Shown here: piece by piece, positions 43,513 to 52,661 of the stretch | Position numbering within the stretch: the first letter of the stretch is position 1 | Layout of the letters: each line of letters starts with the position of its first letter | Source of the DNA: Abiotrophia sp965245735 | GTDB lineage: Bacteria > Bacillota > Bacilli > Lactobacillales > Aerococcaceae | Assembly (NCBI GenBank): GCA_965245735.1 | Contig: CBDFAX010000002.1 | Location: 56,724 to 120,723, forward strand | Length of the DNA stretch: 64,000 bases | Reading direction: 5' to 3' | Made by a program: the position numbers and the translations under genes | Notes under the pieces: model-generated | Database searches by the model: none | Seen by the model: the letters and a program-made list of their open reading frames with translations, nothing else | Told to the model about the DNA's origin: nothing

Positions 43513-44245
43513 GAGACTCGCCTTCTTCCTTACGCCCTGCCAAATTCAGATAGATGGCTTCCAGGCTTTGGTCGGGATGTTCCGCCTTGAGCTCTCCCAC
43601 GGTTCCGTAGAAGATAAGTTCCCCCTTCTTAAGGATAGCCAGGCGATCACAGAGCTGCTCGGCTACTTCTAGCACGTGGGTAGAAAAGAGAACGGTCTTA
43701 CCCTTGTCTGCATGGGCCCGCATGAGTTGCTTTAGGTCAAAAGCAGCCTGAGGATCCAAACCGGTCATGGGTTCATCGAGCACCCAAATGTCAGGGTCAG
43801 ACAAGAGAGCGCCAATGACGAAAACTTTCTGCCGCATACCGTGCGAGAAGGTCTCAATGACTTCATAACGGTGGTCGGCAAAATCAAAGAGCTTAAGCAA
43901 GTCCACCAAACGACCTTCATAATCCTTGCTAGTCATACCGTAAGAAGCAGCCACCAAGTCCCAGAATTCTTGAGCCGTCAGGCGTAGGAAGAGGTCTGGC
44001 GAATCAGCCACATAGCCAATTTTTTGCTTGATTCTTAGCCGGTGACTAGCTAAGTCGAAGCCATCGACTAGGATTTTGCCTGAAGTCGGGTTAATGACGG
44101 AGACCAGGGATTTGATGGTGGTGGATTTACCGGCCCCATTATGGCCGATTAGGCCGACAATTTGGCCTTCTTGGATGCTAAGGTTGTGATTTTTGAGGGC
44201 TTGAGTGGCCCCGTAAGTTTTAGAGACGTCTTGGAATTCAATCAT
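43502..44245 (-). CDS. ABC exporter ATP-binding protein
   Basis: 247 residues: Walker A GHNGAGKSTT, signature variant FSHGMRQKVF and Walker B WVLDEPMTGLDP. Partner of the permease-protease protein that follows, with which it overlaps. The end of the protein is Glu/Ser-rich. Confidence 0.88.
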   Translation of the reverse strand: MIEFQDVSKTYGATQALKNHNLSIQEGQIVGLIGHNGAGKSTTIKSLVSVINPTSGKILVDGFDLASHRLRIKQKIGYVADSPDLFLRLTAQEFWDLVAASYGMTSKDYEGRLVDLLKLFDFADHRYEVIETFSHGMRQKVFVIGALLSDPDIWVLDEPMTGLDPQAAFDLKQLMRAHADKGKTVLFSTHVLEVAEQLCDRLAILKKGELIFYGTVGELKAEHPDQSLEAIYLNLAGRKEEGESHAS

Positions 44246-44269
44246 GGGAATTACCTCCTAATCTGCTGA

Positions 44270-44467
44270 TTACTTCTTATTTTTTCTCTGTTGCCAATAA
44301 ACAAATACGAAGAAACTAAGGCCTAGAATGAGGCCAATGCTAATTCGCAGGGTCGAATCCATCTGAATGAGGGATTCCTGCCAGTAACCCATGCCGCGAG
44401 ACAGGGCGATGGCAATCAGGCCCATACCTGCCAGAATGGCTAGCCATCTTAGATAGTTAGTTTTCAT
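44270..44467 (-). CDS. Small two-helix membrane protein
   Basis: 65 residues with two hydrophobic helices (about 7-25 and 40-58) and a basic end QQRKNKK. It overlaps the DUF3278 gene by 11 bp and precedes the ABC ATPase by 24 bp, so it belongs to the operon. No family recognised. Confidence 0.65.
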   Translation of the reverse strand: MKTNYLRWLAILAGMGLIAIALSRGMGYWQESLIQMDSTLRISIGLILGLSFFVFVYWQQRKNKK

Positions 44468-45044
44468 GGTCGTCCTCCTCTTGACTAGACTCTAGGTCTT
44501 CTTCTAGGCCAGCTTGGCCATCTCGCAAACGCCGACGTCCTACTGTGTAGGTCACAATCCCGAAGAAGACCCCTCCTAAGGCATTAATGATAATGTAGCG
44601 CCACTGGGTCAGATGGGCCATGCCATCTTCACCCAAGACGGCCCCAATAGCCGCTAGGGAAAAGTGCATCCAAACAGCGAAGAAGATTCCCGCCTTAAGG
44701 GCTGACCAGACTAAGTCTTTGAGGGCTTGCTGGACCTTGTTAGGTTCAACTTCTAAGGCATCTAGCTTGAGGCGATGAACCTTAGTCGCCACATAGGTGT
44801 TGAGCCCTAGTAGAACCAAGAGATTGCAGCCAATCATGCCCCAAAAGGCCCACTCGGGTTGGAAGAACCAGAGAAAATAGGCTGCGACGTTGGCCAAGCC
44901 AAGATAGGGCAGCAAGATAAGATAGGCCTTGTTGCCAATCTTATTGATTTCGGCCATGCGATATTCGTCTAAGTTCTGTACCCCGTAAAAGCGGCGGATC
45001 CAGTTCTCCCAGCTAAATTTCTTATGCTTGTGTGGTTGATTCAT
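44457..45044 (-). CDS. DUF3278-like membrane protein
   Basis: 195 residues. The N-terminal WIRRFYGVQNLDEYRMAEIN followed by KIGNKAY matches my recollection of the DUF3278 signature (WxxxYGxxxxDEYxxxEIxKIGN). About four helices follow, then an acidic tail. DUF3278 proteins often sit behind a small XRE regulator, as here. The start overlaps the HTH gene by 23 bp. Function unknown. Confidence 0.7.
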   Translation of the reverse strand: MNQPHKHKKFSWENWIRRFYGVQNLDEYRMAEINKIGNKAYLILLPYLGLANVAAYFLWFFQPEWAFWGMIGCNLLVLLGLNTYVATKVHRLKLDALEVEPNKVQQALKDLVWSALKAGIFFAVWMHFSLAAIGAVLGEDGMAHLTQWRYIIINALGGVFFGIVTYTVGRRRLRDGQAGLEEDLESSQEEDDHEN

Positions 45045-45237
45045 GCAATTCGACCTCCCAGAATAAGGTATTCAAGTCTGTCTCGAGCGCATAGGCTAGC
45101 TTGAGGCAGAGATCCAAGGATGGATTGTACTTGTCATTTTCGATTAGGTTAATGGTTTGTCGGGCGACCCCAACCTCTTTGGCTAGGGCTAATTGTGAGA
45201 GTTTCCGGCTCTGACGTAGTTCTCGCACGCGGTTCAT
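45022..45237 (-). CDS. Small XRE-family HTH regulator
   Basis: 71 residues, almost only the HTH: VRELRQSRKLSQLALAKEVG, then a recognition helix RQTINLIENDKYNPSLDL, like YozG/Cro-type regulators. It is the first gene of an operon running to 41182. Two palindromes that bracket its promoter (45257-45276, 45299-45322) are probable binding sites for it. Confidence 0.88.
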   Translation of the reverse strand: MNRVRELRQSRKLSQLALAKEVGVARQTINLIENDKYNPSLDLCLKLAYALETDLNTLFWEVELHESTTQA

Positions 45238-45256
45238 AGCACGCCTTCTTTCTTGT

Positions 45257-45322
45257 GTGTCACATATATGTTACACATAGTATAGACCTTCTGGGAAGAT
45301 ATGTCAACTATATATGACATAT
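45257..45322 (-). promoter_or_regulatory. Promoter and twin operators of the HTH-DUF3278-ABC-CPBP operon
   Basis: On the minus strand TTGACA (plus 45302-45307), a 17-nt spacer and TATACT (45279-45284). Inverted repeat 1 (45257-45276: GTGTcACATATATGTtACAC) follows the -10. Inverted repeat 2 (45299-45322: ATATGTCA-8-TGACATAT) covers the -35. Both contain the half-site ATATGTNA. This arrangement fits autorepression. Confidence 0.7.
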
Positions 45323-45349
45323 TTTTTAGAAGCTGGGCATAAGACGCAA

Positions 45350-45389
45350 AAAAATCCCATTATATCATATATGATATAATGGGATTTTT
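45350..45389 (-). terminator. Terminator of secA, a 40-bp perfect palindrome (palindrome copy 2)
   Basis: A perfect 40-bp palindrome begins three bases after the secA stop; on the minus strand it ends in GGGATTTTT. Its inner 28 bases match 15222-15249 at 27 positions. A loop of this kind is unusual: the stem runs to the centre. Confidence 0.8.
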
Positions 45390-45391
45390 GA

Positions 45392-47779
45392 TTATGCGTT
45401 AACTTGTTCGCGCTCCAAGTTTTGACGGATTTGTGACTTCATAATGAAGCGTGTCACGTCAAACTCGATTTCAGCAATCATTTCTTGGAAACGTTCGTAA
45501 CCTTCTGTTTGGTATTCAGTCAATGGGTTGGTTTGAGCGTAAGCCCGCAAGCCGACCCCTTGGCGTAGGTGATCCATCATATCGATGTGATCAGTCCACT
45601 TGCTGTCTACCACACGTAAGATAATCACTTTCTCGAATTCCAAGACTTGTTCTGGACCATAGAGCATGTCCAACTTGCTTTGGAAGACCTTCATAGCTGT
45701 GCCGTAGAGGGTTTCAACTAATTCCTTAGCAGACTTGCCTTCTAAGTCTTGCAAGCTTAATTGTTCTGGGTTGACAAGGTTAGCGTGGGCGTAGTCTAAG
45801 AGGCCACGGTAGTTCCAGTCTTTCTTGTCGCCTTCAGTCACCGCTTCAACTTCGCGGATAATGGTACGTTTAATCATGCCTTTGACTGCGTCAGTTAAGT
45901 TGTCAGTTTCGTTGATGACTTGTTGACGTTGGCTATAGATAACTTCACGTTGCTCACGCATTACTTCGTCATATTCCAAGACGTTCTTACGTGTATCGTA
46001 GTTGTTCCCTTCGACGCGTTTTTGCGCAGATTCTACTTGGCGAGAGAGGAAGCGGCTGGTAATGGCCATATCTTCCATCTCTTCATCCGTCACATTGAGA
46101 CGTTCCCACATGGCTTTGATTCGGTCAGAACCGAAACGACGCATGAGGTCATCTTCAAGAGATAGGTAGAATTGGGAAGCACCTGGGTCCCCTTGACGAC
46201 CTGAACGACCACGGAGCTGGTTATCAATACGACGAGATTCGTGACGTTCAGTCCCGATGACGCAGAGACCACCTAATTCCTTAACACCGTGACCTAACTT
46301 AATGTCAGTACCACGACCGGCCATGTTGGTCGCGATGGTAACCGCACCACGTTGGCCCGCTTGCATAACGATTTCCGCTTCCTTGAAGTGGTTCTTAGCG
46401 TTGAGGACTTCGTGAGGAATGCCTTCCTTGGTCAAGAGATTAGATAGGTATTCTGAGGTTTCAACGGCAACCGTACCAACCAAGATTGGTTGGCCCTTGC
46501 TGTGGCGTTCCTTAATGTCAGCCACCACTGCCTTGAATTTAGATTTAAGACTTGGATAGAGTTGGTCTGGCGCATCCACCCGTTGTACTGGACGGTTGGT
46601 TGGAATGACGACTACGTTCATGCCATAGATTTCGCGGAATTCTTCTTCCTCGGTCTTGGCTGTCCCGGTCATCCCTGACAACTTCTCATACATACGGAAG
46701 TAGTTTTGGAAGGTGATAGTCGCCATAGTCTTAGACTCATCTTCGATTTCAACGTTTTCCTTAGCTTCGATGGCTTGGTGGAGACCGTCAGAGTAACGAC
46801 GACCGTCCATGATACGACCCGTAAATGGATCGACAATCTTAACCTTGCCTTCGTCAACCACGTAGTCGATGTCATGCAACATAATGTAGTTAGCACGCAA
46901 AGCTTGGTCAATGTGGTGAACCAAGACAGAGTTGTTGACATCGTAGAGGTTTTCCAGACGGAAGACACGTTCAGCCTTGTCAACCCCTTGGTCAGTTAGG
47001 GAGATGGTCTTAGAAGTCAAGTCAATAGTATAGTCTTCTTCAGCCTTCAAGCCTTTAGCGAAGTAGTCTGCCCGAGTGTAGAGAGCCGTTGATTTCTCAG
47101 CTTGGCCAGAGATAATCAGTGGCGTACGCGCTTCATCGACTAAGATGGAGTCTACTTCATCGACTACCGCAAAGTGCAATGGGCGTTGTACCATTTGCTC
47201 CTTGTAAACCACCATGTTATCACGGAGGTAGTCAAAGCCTAATTCGTTGTTAGTTGAGTAGGTGATGTCGCAGTTGTAAGCTTCACGCTTCTCAGCAGCT
47301 GACATGCTGTTGAGGTTGAGCCCGACTGTCAAACCTAGGAATTCGTAGACAGCCCCCATTTCCTTGGAGTCACGAGTTGCTAAGTATTCGTTAACGGTCA
47401 CGACGTGAACCCCTTTGCCAGTTAGGGCGTTAAGGTATACCGGCATGGTTTCGGTCAAGGTTTTCCCTTCCCCGGTACGCATTTCGGCGATGTTACCGCC
47501 ATGGATGACAATCCCACCTTGGATTTGGACGCGGTATGGGAAGAGCCCCAAGACACGACGGTCCGCTTCACGCACAACAGCGAAAGCTTCTACCAAGAGG
47601 TCGTCTAATTTAGTGCCTGCTTCCAGGCGTTTCTTAAATTCAGCCGTTTGGGCGCGTAATTCTTCATCGCTCATGGCTTTGTATTTGTCTTCTAACGCCA
47701 TGACTTGATCGGCAATACGACCTGTCCGGCGCAATTCTGCTTTATCATTTTCAACGAGGTTTCTTAGAAAATTAGCCAT
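45392..47779 (-). CDS. secA: Preprotein translocase ATPase SecA
   Basis: Motor of Sec protein export. 795 residues from the ATG at 47779 (AAAGGAG upstream); an open frame to 47914 has no ribosome site. Walker A MRTGEGKT (100-107), DEVDSILVDEARTPLI (DEAD-type box), TNMAGRGTDIKLG and LRGRSGRQGDPG are all visible. The protein ends REQVNA without the usual C-terminal CxCxSGKKYKxC(H) zinc tail. It follows hpf, as in other Firmicutes. Confidence 0.97.
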   Translation of the reverse strand: MANFLRNLVENDKAELRRTGRIADQVMALEDKYKAMSDEELRAQTAEFKKRLEAGTKLDDLLVEAFAVVREADRRVLGLFPYRVQIQGGIVIHGGNIAEMRTGEGKTLTETMPVYLNALTGKGVHVVTVNEYLATRDSKEMGAVYEFLGLTVGLNLNSMSAAEKREAYNCDITYSTNNELGFDYLRDNMVVYKEQMVQRPLHFAVVDEVDSILVDEARTPLIISGQAEKSTALYTRADYFAKGLKAEEDYTIDLTSKTISLTDQGVDKAERVFRLENLYDVNNSVLVHHIDQALRANYIMLHDIDYVVDEGKVKIVDPFTGRIMDGRRYSDGLHQAIEAKENVEIEDESKTMATITFQNYFRMYEKLSGMTGTAKTEEEEFREIYGMNVVVIPTNRPVQRVDAPDQLYPSLKSKFKAVVADIKERHSKGQPILVGTVAVETSEYLSNLLTKEGIPHEVLNAKNHFKEAEIVMQAGQRGAVTIATNMAGRGTDIKLGHGVKELGGLCVIGTERHESRRIDNQLRGRSGRQGDPGASQFYLSLEDDLMRRFGSDRIKAMWERLNVTDEEMEDMAITSRFLSRQVESAQKRVEGNNYDTRKNVLEYDEVMREQREVIYSQRQQVINETDNLTDAVKGMIKRTIIREVEAVTEGDKKDWNYRGLLDYAHANLVNPEQLSLQDLEGKSAKELVETLYGTAMKVFQSKLDMLYGPEQVLEFEKVIILRVVDSKWTDHIDMMDHLRQGVGLRAYAQTNPLTEYQTEGYERFQEMIAEIEFDVTRFIMKSQIRQNLEREQVNA

Positions 47780-47962
47780 TAATAATCTCCTTTGTTTATC
47801 TACATCATAAGTTATGCCTAATGCATCTATTCTATTATAGCAGAATCCGTGCAGAATTTGAATGTTTTTATCCCAAAAAATGAAAAAAAGCCCGACTGGA
47901 CTTCTTTCCTGCAAAGATTGGATCTAGCGCCCTAAATAATAGCCCGTCAGTATCCAGCCAAA

Positions 47963-47993
47963 CAAAAAAGGCGAGACCAAGGTCTCGCCTTTT
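47963..47993 (-). terminator. Terminator of hpf
   Basis: On the minus strand AAAAGGCGAGACC and GGTCTCGCCTTTT pair around TT, followed by TTGTTTGG. Confidence 0.85.
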
Positions 47994-48009
47994 CAAAATC
48001 AACTTTAGC

Positions 48010-48570
48010 TTAGAGTTCTGCTGTCTCAATCAAGCCATAACGGCCATCTTTACGACGATAGACAATGCTGAATTCTTCTGTTTCTGCGTCTGTGTAGACG
48101 AAGAAGTCATGGCCCAGCATGTTCATTTGTAATACCGCTTCTTCGCTGCTCATTGGTTTTAGGCTAATGCGTTTTGACCGCACGATATCTAGCTCAGGTT
48201 CTTCGCTAGCAGGTTCACTTGCCTGGTTGAGGAGCGCATCATAAGCCCCTGCATCACCATGAACTTCGCGATATTTACGGTGAATTTTTGTTTTATGTTT
48301 ACGCACTTGGCGTTCGAGTTTATCCACCACCAGGTCAATACTTGCATATAAATCTGGGTTGGTTTCTTCCGCACGCAACACTAGGAAGGAGAGCGGAATG
48401 GTCACTTCGGCTTTAGCTGTCTTGTCGGGATATACCTTGAGGTTAACGTAAGCCGTCGCATCTGGCGCATTGTCGAAGAAACGCTCTAACTTGCTGACTT
48501 TCTTCTCTGCATAGTCACGGATGGCTTTGGTCACTTCAATATTTTCTCCGCGTACATTATAGTTAAACAT
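48010..48570 (-). CDS. hpf: Ribosome hibernation promoting factor, long form
   Basis: Binds the ribosome in stationary phase and dimerises it into 100S particles. 186 residues from the ATG at 48570 (GAGGG eight bases upstream; the open frame starts five codons earlier). The N-terminal HPF/YfiA domain (1-105) begins MFNYNVRGENIEVTKAIRDY; the C-terminal dimerisation domain contains LKPMSSEEAVLQMNMLGHDF. Confidence 0.95.
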   Translation of the reverse strand: MFNYNVRGENIEVTKAIRDYAEKKVSKLERFFDNAPDATAYVNLKVYPDKTAKAEVTIPLSFLVLRAEETNPDLYASIDLVVDKLERQVRKHKTKIHRKYREVHGDAGAYDALLNQASEPASEEPELDIVRSKRISLKPMSSEEAVLQMNMLGHDFFVYTDAETEEFSIVYRRKDGRYGLIETAEL

Positions 48571-48660
48571 AACCGAATCCCTCATTTCTGTTGGTGATTA
48601 ATAGGGTTAATCCCGGGATCTTAATCCTATTGTCAAGCAGTTTATCTTCTGCTTATGCTT

Positions 48661-48689
48661 ATTATAGCATACCCATCCTAAGATTGAAA
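48661..48689 (-). promoter_or_regulatory. Promoter of hpf
   Basis: On the minus strand TTTCAA, a 17-nt spacer and an extended -10 TATGCTATAAT, about 95 bp before the start codon. Confidence 0.55.
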
Positions 48690-48703
48690 GCGGAAACACT
48701 CAA

Positions 48704-49477
48704 TTATTTTTCTGCACGCCCTTCACGGAATAAAGAAAAGGAATAGAGGGGGATTTGCCGAATTTTTGCTACAGGATATAACAAGGATTTGGCCCGCAAG
48801 AGGGTGCTGCCAGTCGTGTAAACATCATCAAAGAGCCACCATTCGCCCCCAGGCAAATGAGCTAACACCTCCTCCTTGAGGGCAAAAACTTGGCCCAGCG
48901 CTAGGCGTTGTTGCCGGCTCTTGCTAGCCTGCTTGACCCCATCCCCCACATAGTCAAAAGGACAAAAAACCTTCAAACCTGCTACTTCTAAGAGCTGGCG
49001 TGTGGCATGAAATTGCCTTTGGGCTAAACTGGCTGGCGATGAGGGCAAGACCAACCACTGGGCTTTTGGATGTTGATTTGCAAAGGCCCGCAAGCACTGA
49101 GCAGGTGCCTGGGCCTGACGAATATCCCCTAAGTATTTGTAGCTGTGGAGCCACTGGCGCAAGGCTCCTTGATAGGGACAGAGGGCCTGGTGATGAATCA
49201 AGTCAATGGGATAAGTGCTGAGCCAGGCCTGACATTCTTGACAATAGGCATGTTGATCCTGCCAGATAGCCACGGCATGATAGGGATCCTGAGCCTCCTG
49301 AGACAAGGCCCGACCACAGCCCCAGCAAATGACCTGGCCTTCAATTCGAGTCTGCCAGAGATCTTGGCAGGCGCGACAGAGGACCGGCTCCGACAAGGGA
49401 CCCCAAGCTAGGTAGTCCCAGATGGTCGGCCCCTGATGGCAGGCTTCTTGGCACATGATACACTTCAAACTTTCCAC
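48704..49477 (-). CDS. comFC: ComFC-like phosphoribosyltransferase-fold competence protein
   Basis: 257 residues. N-terminal zinc-finger cysteines (LKCIMCQEAC, VLCRACQDL, VICWGCGRAL, AYCQECQAW) precede a PRTase fold with the PRPP-type motif WLFDDVYTTGST. ComFC acts with ComFA in uptake of single-stranded DNA during transformation. The gene starts three bases after the comFA stop. Confidence 0.92.
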   Translation of the reverse strand: MESLKCIMCQEACHQGPTIWDYLAWGPLSEPVLCRACQDLWQTRIEGQVICWGCGRALSQEAQDPYHAVAIWQDQHAYCQECQAWLSTYPIDLIHHQALCPYQGALRQWLHSYKYLGDIRQAQAPAQCLRAFANQHPKAQWLVLPSSPASLAQRQFHATRQLLEVAGLKVFCPFDYVGDGVKQASKSRQQRLALGQVFALKEEVLAHLPGGEWWLFDDVYTTGSTLLRAKSLLYPVAKIRQIPLYSFSLFREGRAEK

Positions 49478-49480
49478 CTC

Positions 49481-50866
49481 CTAGTTGGCCCGCAAGAGCC
49501 CGCGCGCCTGAGCCGTCTGATTGAGGGCGCTAAGTTGCTGGATGGCCTGACGCATGGCACGGCTTTGCCCCTGATGCAACCACCAAAGGGCGCCTGTCGG
49601 CTGGTCGGCGCTCCGCCCTACCCGCCCGCTCATTTGCATGAGACTGGCTCGCGTATAGAGTTCATCATCCGCCCCCAGAATACAGACCTGGCAATGAGGC
49701 AAAGTCACACCCCGCTCTAAAATGGTCGTGGTCACCAATAAATCCAGCCTGCCTTGTCGTAGCGCCGTTACCTTGTCCTGGCGCTTAGGGTCACTGGCAT
49801 GAACTGAGCTTAGCGCCAGATTCGGCAGCAAAGGCTTCAAAAGGCGAGCACAGGCCTGGGCTTGCGGAATGTGGGGCACAAAGAGTAATTTGGGGCCCTC
49901 TAGATGGCCGAAGCGTTGCAAAATTTGCTTAAGCGGCTTAATCAAGCGACCGGCTGCTAAGCCCTTAGGCCAGTCCCCCACCCACTGCAACTGCGGCAGG
50001 GGTAAGGGGTGTCCATGATAGCGAGCCGGCAGTTGGTGGCAGACCAAGCGCCCCGCCTCCCAGTCAGACAGGAGCCGGTCATCCGGCGTGGCGGTTAGAT
50101 AAACTAATAAGCCACCCGGCTTAAGGGCTCGCCTTACTGCCTCATGCAGGGCACGAGAATCCACATAGGGAAAGGCATCCACCTCATCTACAATCAAGCA
50201 ATCAAAAGCCTGATAAGCACGTAGCAGTTGGTGCGTTGTCGCCAGTGTCAGCGGCTTGAGCTCATATCGATCCTGGCTCCCCCCATAGAGAACCTGACAG
50301 TCTAAGCCAGCAAAGGCTGCCTTAAGCCGAGGCGCCAGCTCTAAGCAGACATCAATTCGGGGCGAGGCCAGACAGACTCGGCCTCCATCCATGAGCACCT
50401 GCTCCAACAAAGGAAAAACCAACTCGGTCTTGCCGGCGCCTGTGACCGCCCAAACTAATTGTGGTCGCCGCTCCTGGCCTCGCCAGGTTTCAACCAGCTT
50501 CTGAGCAATTTCAGCCTGACTTGGGGTCAACTCTCCCTGCCAAGTCAGCGGAGTCTGACTCAGGGGCCTTCCGGCTGGAGCCGGCTGACAATAAAGCCTC
50601 TGGCCTGACATGACTCGACCTAGAGATAGGCAGTCCAGGCAATAAGTCCTAGGCTGACCGTCCAGTCCCTGGAAGGTCCAAAACTGACGCGGATCCTGGT
50701 TGCCACAACGGCCGCAGACCCAAGGCGGTCCCGTCAGGGCAGGCTTTGAAGGCAGACTAGCTAGCCAAGTTTCCAGCTTTTGTCCCCTTGCATCCGTCGC
50801 CTTCCACACTTCTTGGACTTCTGTCTGGGTCAAACAGCGACCTGCTAGATAATCCTGAACTACCAT
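49481..50866 (-). CDS. comFA: ComFA, DNA-uptake helicase of competence
   Basis: 461 residues from the ATG at 50866 (GGAGGG six bases upstream; the open frame to 50929 lacks a ribosome site). Four cysteines (about 51, 54, 76, 79) form a zinc finger, followed by a superfamily-2 helicase: Walker A VTGAGKTE (141-148), DEVD box, LTATP and QMSGRVGRS. It moves single-stranded DNA into the cell with ComFC. No ComX (cin) box was seen upstream. Confidence 0.93.
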   Translation of the reverse strand: MVVQDYLAGRCLTQTEVQEVWKATDARGQKLETWLASLPSKPALTGPPWVCGRCGNQDPRQFWTFQGLDGQPRTYCLDCLSLGRVMSGQRLYCQPAPAGRPLSQTPLTWQGELTPSQAEIAQKLVETWRGQERRPQLVWAVTGAGKTELVFPLLEQVLMDGGRVCLASPRIDVCLELAPRLKAAFAGLDCQVLYGGSQDRYELKPLTLATTHQLLRAYQAFDCLIVDEVDAFPYVDSRALHEAVRRALKPGGLLVYLTATPDDRLLSDWEAGRLVCHQLPARYHGHPLPLPQLQWVGDWPKGLAAGRLIKPLKQILQRFGHLEGPKLLFVPHIPQAQACARLLKPLLPNLALSSVHASDPKRQDKVTALRQGRLDLLVTTTILERGVTLPHCQVCILGADDELYTRASLMQMSGRVGRSADQPTGALWWLHQGQSRAMRQAIQQLSALNQTAQARGLLRAN

Positions 50867-50945
50867 TTCCATCCCTCCCTCTATAAATACCCAAAAGAGG
50901 GAGCCTTGGCACTTTTTTCCTTCTAACATTTTGATGACAAAACAA

Positions 50946-50974
50946 AAAGACTAGAACCTTAGGTCCTAGCCTTG
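50946..50974 (-). terminator. Terminator of the Na/Pi cotransporter gene
   Basis: On the minus strand GGCTAGGACC and GGTTCTAGTC pair around TAA, followed by TTTTTG. Confidence 0.8.
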
Positions 50975-50980
50975 ATTATG

Positions 50981-52621
50981 TTAGTCTTGTTGTTCAACGA
51001 ATTTCCAACTTGGGTGGATGGTGTTCATTTCTTGTGCGATGTTGAGACAGTGGTCGCCAATGCGCTCGAAGTCGGTCAGAATCTTAGCAAAGTGGACGCT
51101 GTTGCTAGTCCCACAAACCTTGCTCTTAAGCCGCTGGATTTGCATGCGTTCGAAGCTTTCGTAGGCTTGGTCGATTAATTGTTCCTGGTTGTTGACTTCT
51201 TCCAGGTTGTCACCTACGGTCTCCTTGAGCTGGTCTAAGATTTCTAGGGCCAAGCGTGACATGGTCGCCAATTCTTCCCGCGCTTCTTCAGACAGGTCGT
51301 GCTTGCTGTCATGAATTAGGAGCAGACGCTCCATAATGTTAGTGGCGTGGTCGCCTAGCCGCTCCAGGTCAGAGGCAATCTTGACATATTCACCACTCTG
51401 CAAGTTGGCGTCATGAGTCAGAGACATGGCCGCATATTGAACAATCTGTTGGTTGAGCTCGTCGATATCTTGCTCGCGACTCTTTAATTCCGCTACCTTG
51501 TCTTCAATCTCGGACGCATTATAGAGGCTGAAAGCCAAGGCCACATTTTGGCGTACTAGGCCCAACATATTCATGACTTCCTTGTAGAGTTGCGCCCCCA
51601 TCATGGTGGTCAAACCAACATGGTATTCTTGATTGAAGATGTTGAAGTCCAAGTGACGAACCACACTCGGTGCTGGCTCTTGTGGCAGGTCCGGCAGGAA
51701 AACATAGGTCAGACGCACTAATTGAGCCCCGAATGGCAAGAGCAGGAAGGTAGTCACCACGTTGAAGATAGTATGAACGTTGGCGATTTGGACTGGCACA
51801 TTGCCTGGCGTCAGGCCTTCCATCCAGTGAACAAATGGTGTTGTCATACTAATAGCCACGAAGATGACCGTCCCAATGACATTAAATAAGAGATGGATTA
51901 AGGTCGCCCGCTTGGCATTACGCTCGGAGCCAATCGAAGCCAGAATGGCGGTAATACAGGTCCCGATATTTTGCCCGAAGAGGACATAAATGGCACTTGG
52001 CAAGGTGACCACGCCACTGAGGGCCAAGGTCTGCAAGATCCCGACCGAGGCTGAACTGGACTGAATCACCGCGGTAAAGATAGCCCCGACGGCAATCCCT
52101 AGCAATGGATTCTCAAATTTAGCCAAGAGACCAGTAAATTCTGGCATATAGCGGAGTGGCTCCATGGATTGGGACATGTGCTCCAGCCCCATGAAGAGCA
52201 TACCAAGCCCAATTAGGACTTGGCCCACTGCTGCGGAGCGGCCTTTGGCGGCAAACATAGCTAAGAGAACCCCAGCGAAGAGAATAAGCGGCGCATAGGC
52301 CGAGAAATTCAAGGCAATCAACTGCCCGGTAATGGTGGTCCCGATATTGGCCCCCATGATAATCCAGACCGCACTTTTGAGGTCCATCAAACCTGAGTTA
52401 ACGAACCCAATGGCCATAACCGTGGTTGCGGAAGAAGATTGAGTCAAGGCAGCGACTAAGGCACCGACCCCTACCCCGATGAAGCGGTTAGCGGTCAATT
52501 TCTCCAGAATCTGCTTGAGACGACTGCCGGCAGCCGTTTCTAGCCCTTGAGACATGAGGGTCATCCCGAAGAGGAAGAGCCCCAAACCACCCAAGAGGCC
52601 GAAAATATTCGTTAATGCCAT
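50981..52621 (-). CDS. Na+/phosphate cotransporter with PhoU-like domain
   Basis: 546 residues. The N-terminal membrane part (1-310) holds two inverted repeats, each with a QSSS motif (TQSSSATTVMAIGF and QSSSASVGILQTL), the hallmark of the NptA/YjbB family. A PhoU-like helical domain fills about 345-535. It is expected to import or export phosphate using sodium and gives a second phosphate route besides Pst. Promoter -10 TATACT at 52670-52675 (minus). Confidence 0.9.
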   Translation of the reverse strand: MALTNIFGLLGGLGLFLFGMTLMSQGLETAAGSRLKQILEKLTANRFIGVGVGALVAALTQSSSATTVMAIGFVNSGLMDLKSAVWIIMGANIGTTITGQLIALNFSAYAPLILFAGVLLAMFAAKGRSAAVGQVLIGLGMLFMGLEHMSQSMEPLRYMPEFTGLLAKFENPLLGIAVGAIFTAVIQSSSASVGILQTLALSGVVTLPSAIYVLFGQNIGTCITAILASIGSERNAKRATLIHLLFNVIGTVIFVAISMTTPFVHWMEGLTPGNVPVQIANVHTIFNVVTTFLLLPFGAQLVRLTYVFLPDLPQEPAPSVVRHLDFNIFNQEYHVGLTTMMGAQLYKEVMNMLGLVRQNVALAFSLYNASEIEDKVAELKSREQDIDELNQQIVQYAAMSLTHDANLQSGEYVKIASDLERLGDHATNIMERLLLIHDSKHDLSEEAREELATMSRLALEILDQLKETVGDNLEEVNNQEQLIDQAYESFERMQIQRLKSKVCGTSNSVHFAKILTDFERIGDHCLNIAQEMNTIHPSWKFVEQQD

Positions 52622-52661
52622 GTGATAATTCCCTTTCTTTCAATAGACACGATGATTTCAA

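Noticed and set aside
50867..50945. ComX/cin box before comFA
   Set aside because: No TACGAATA-like motif was found in the upstream region.
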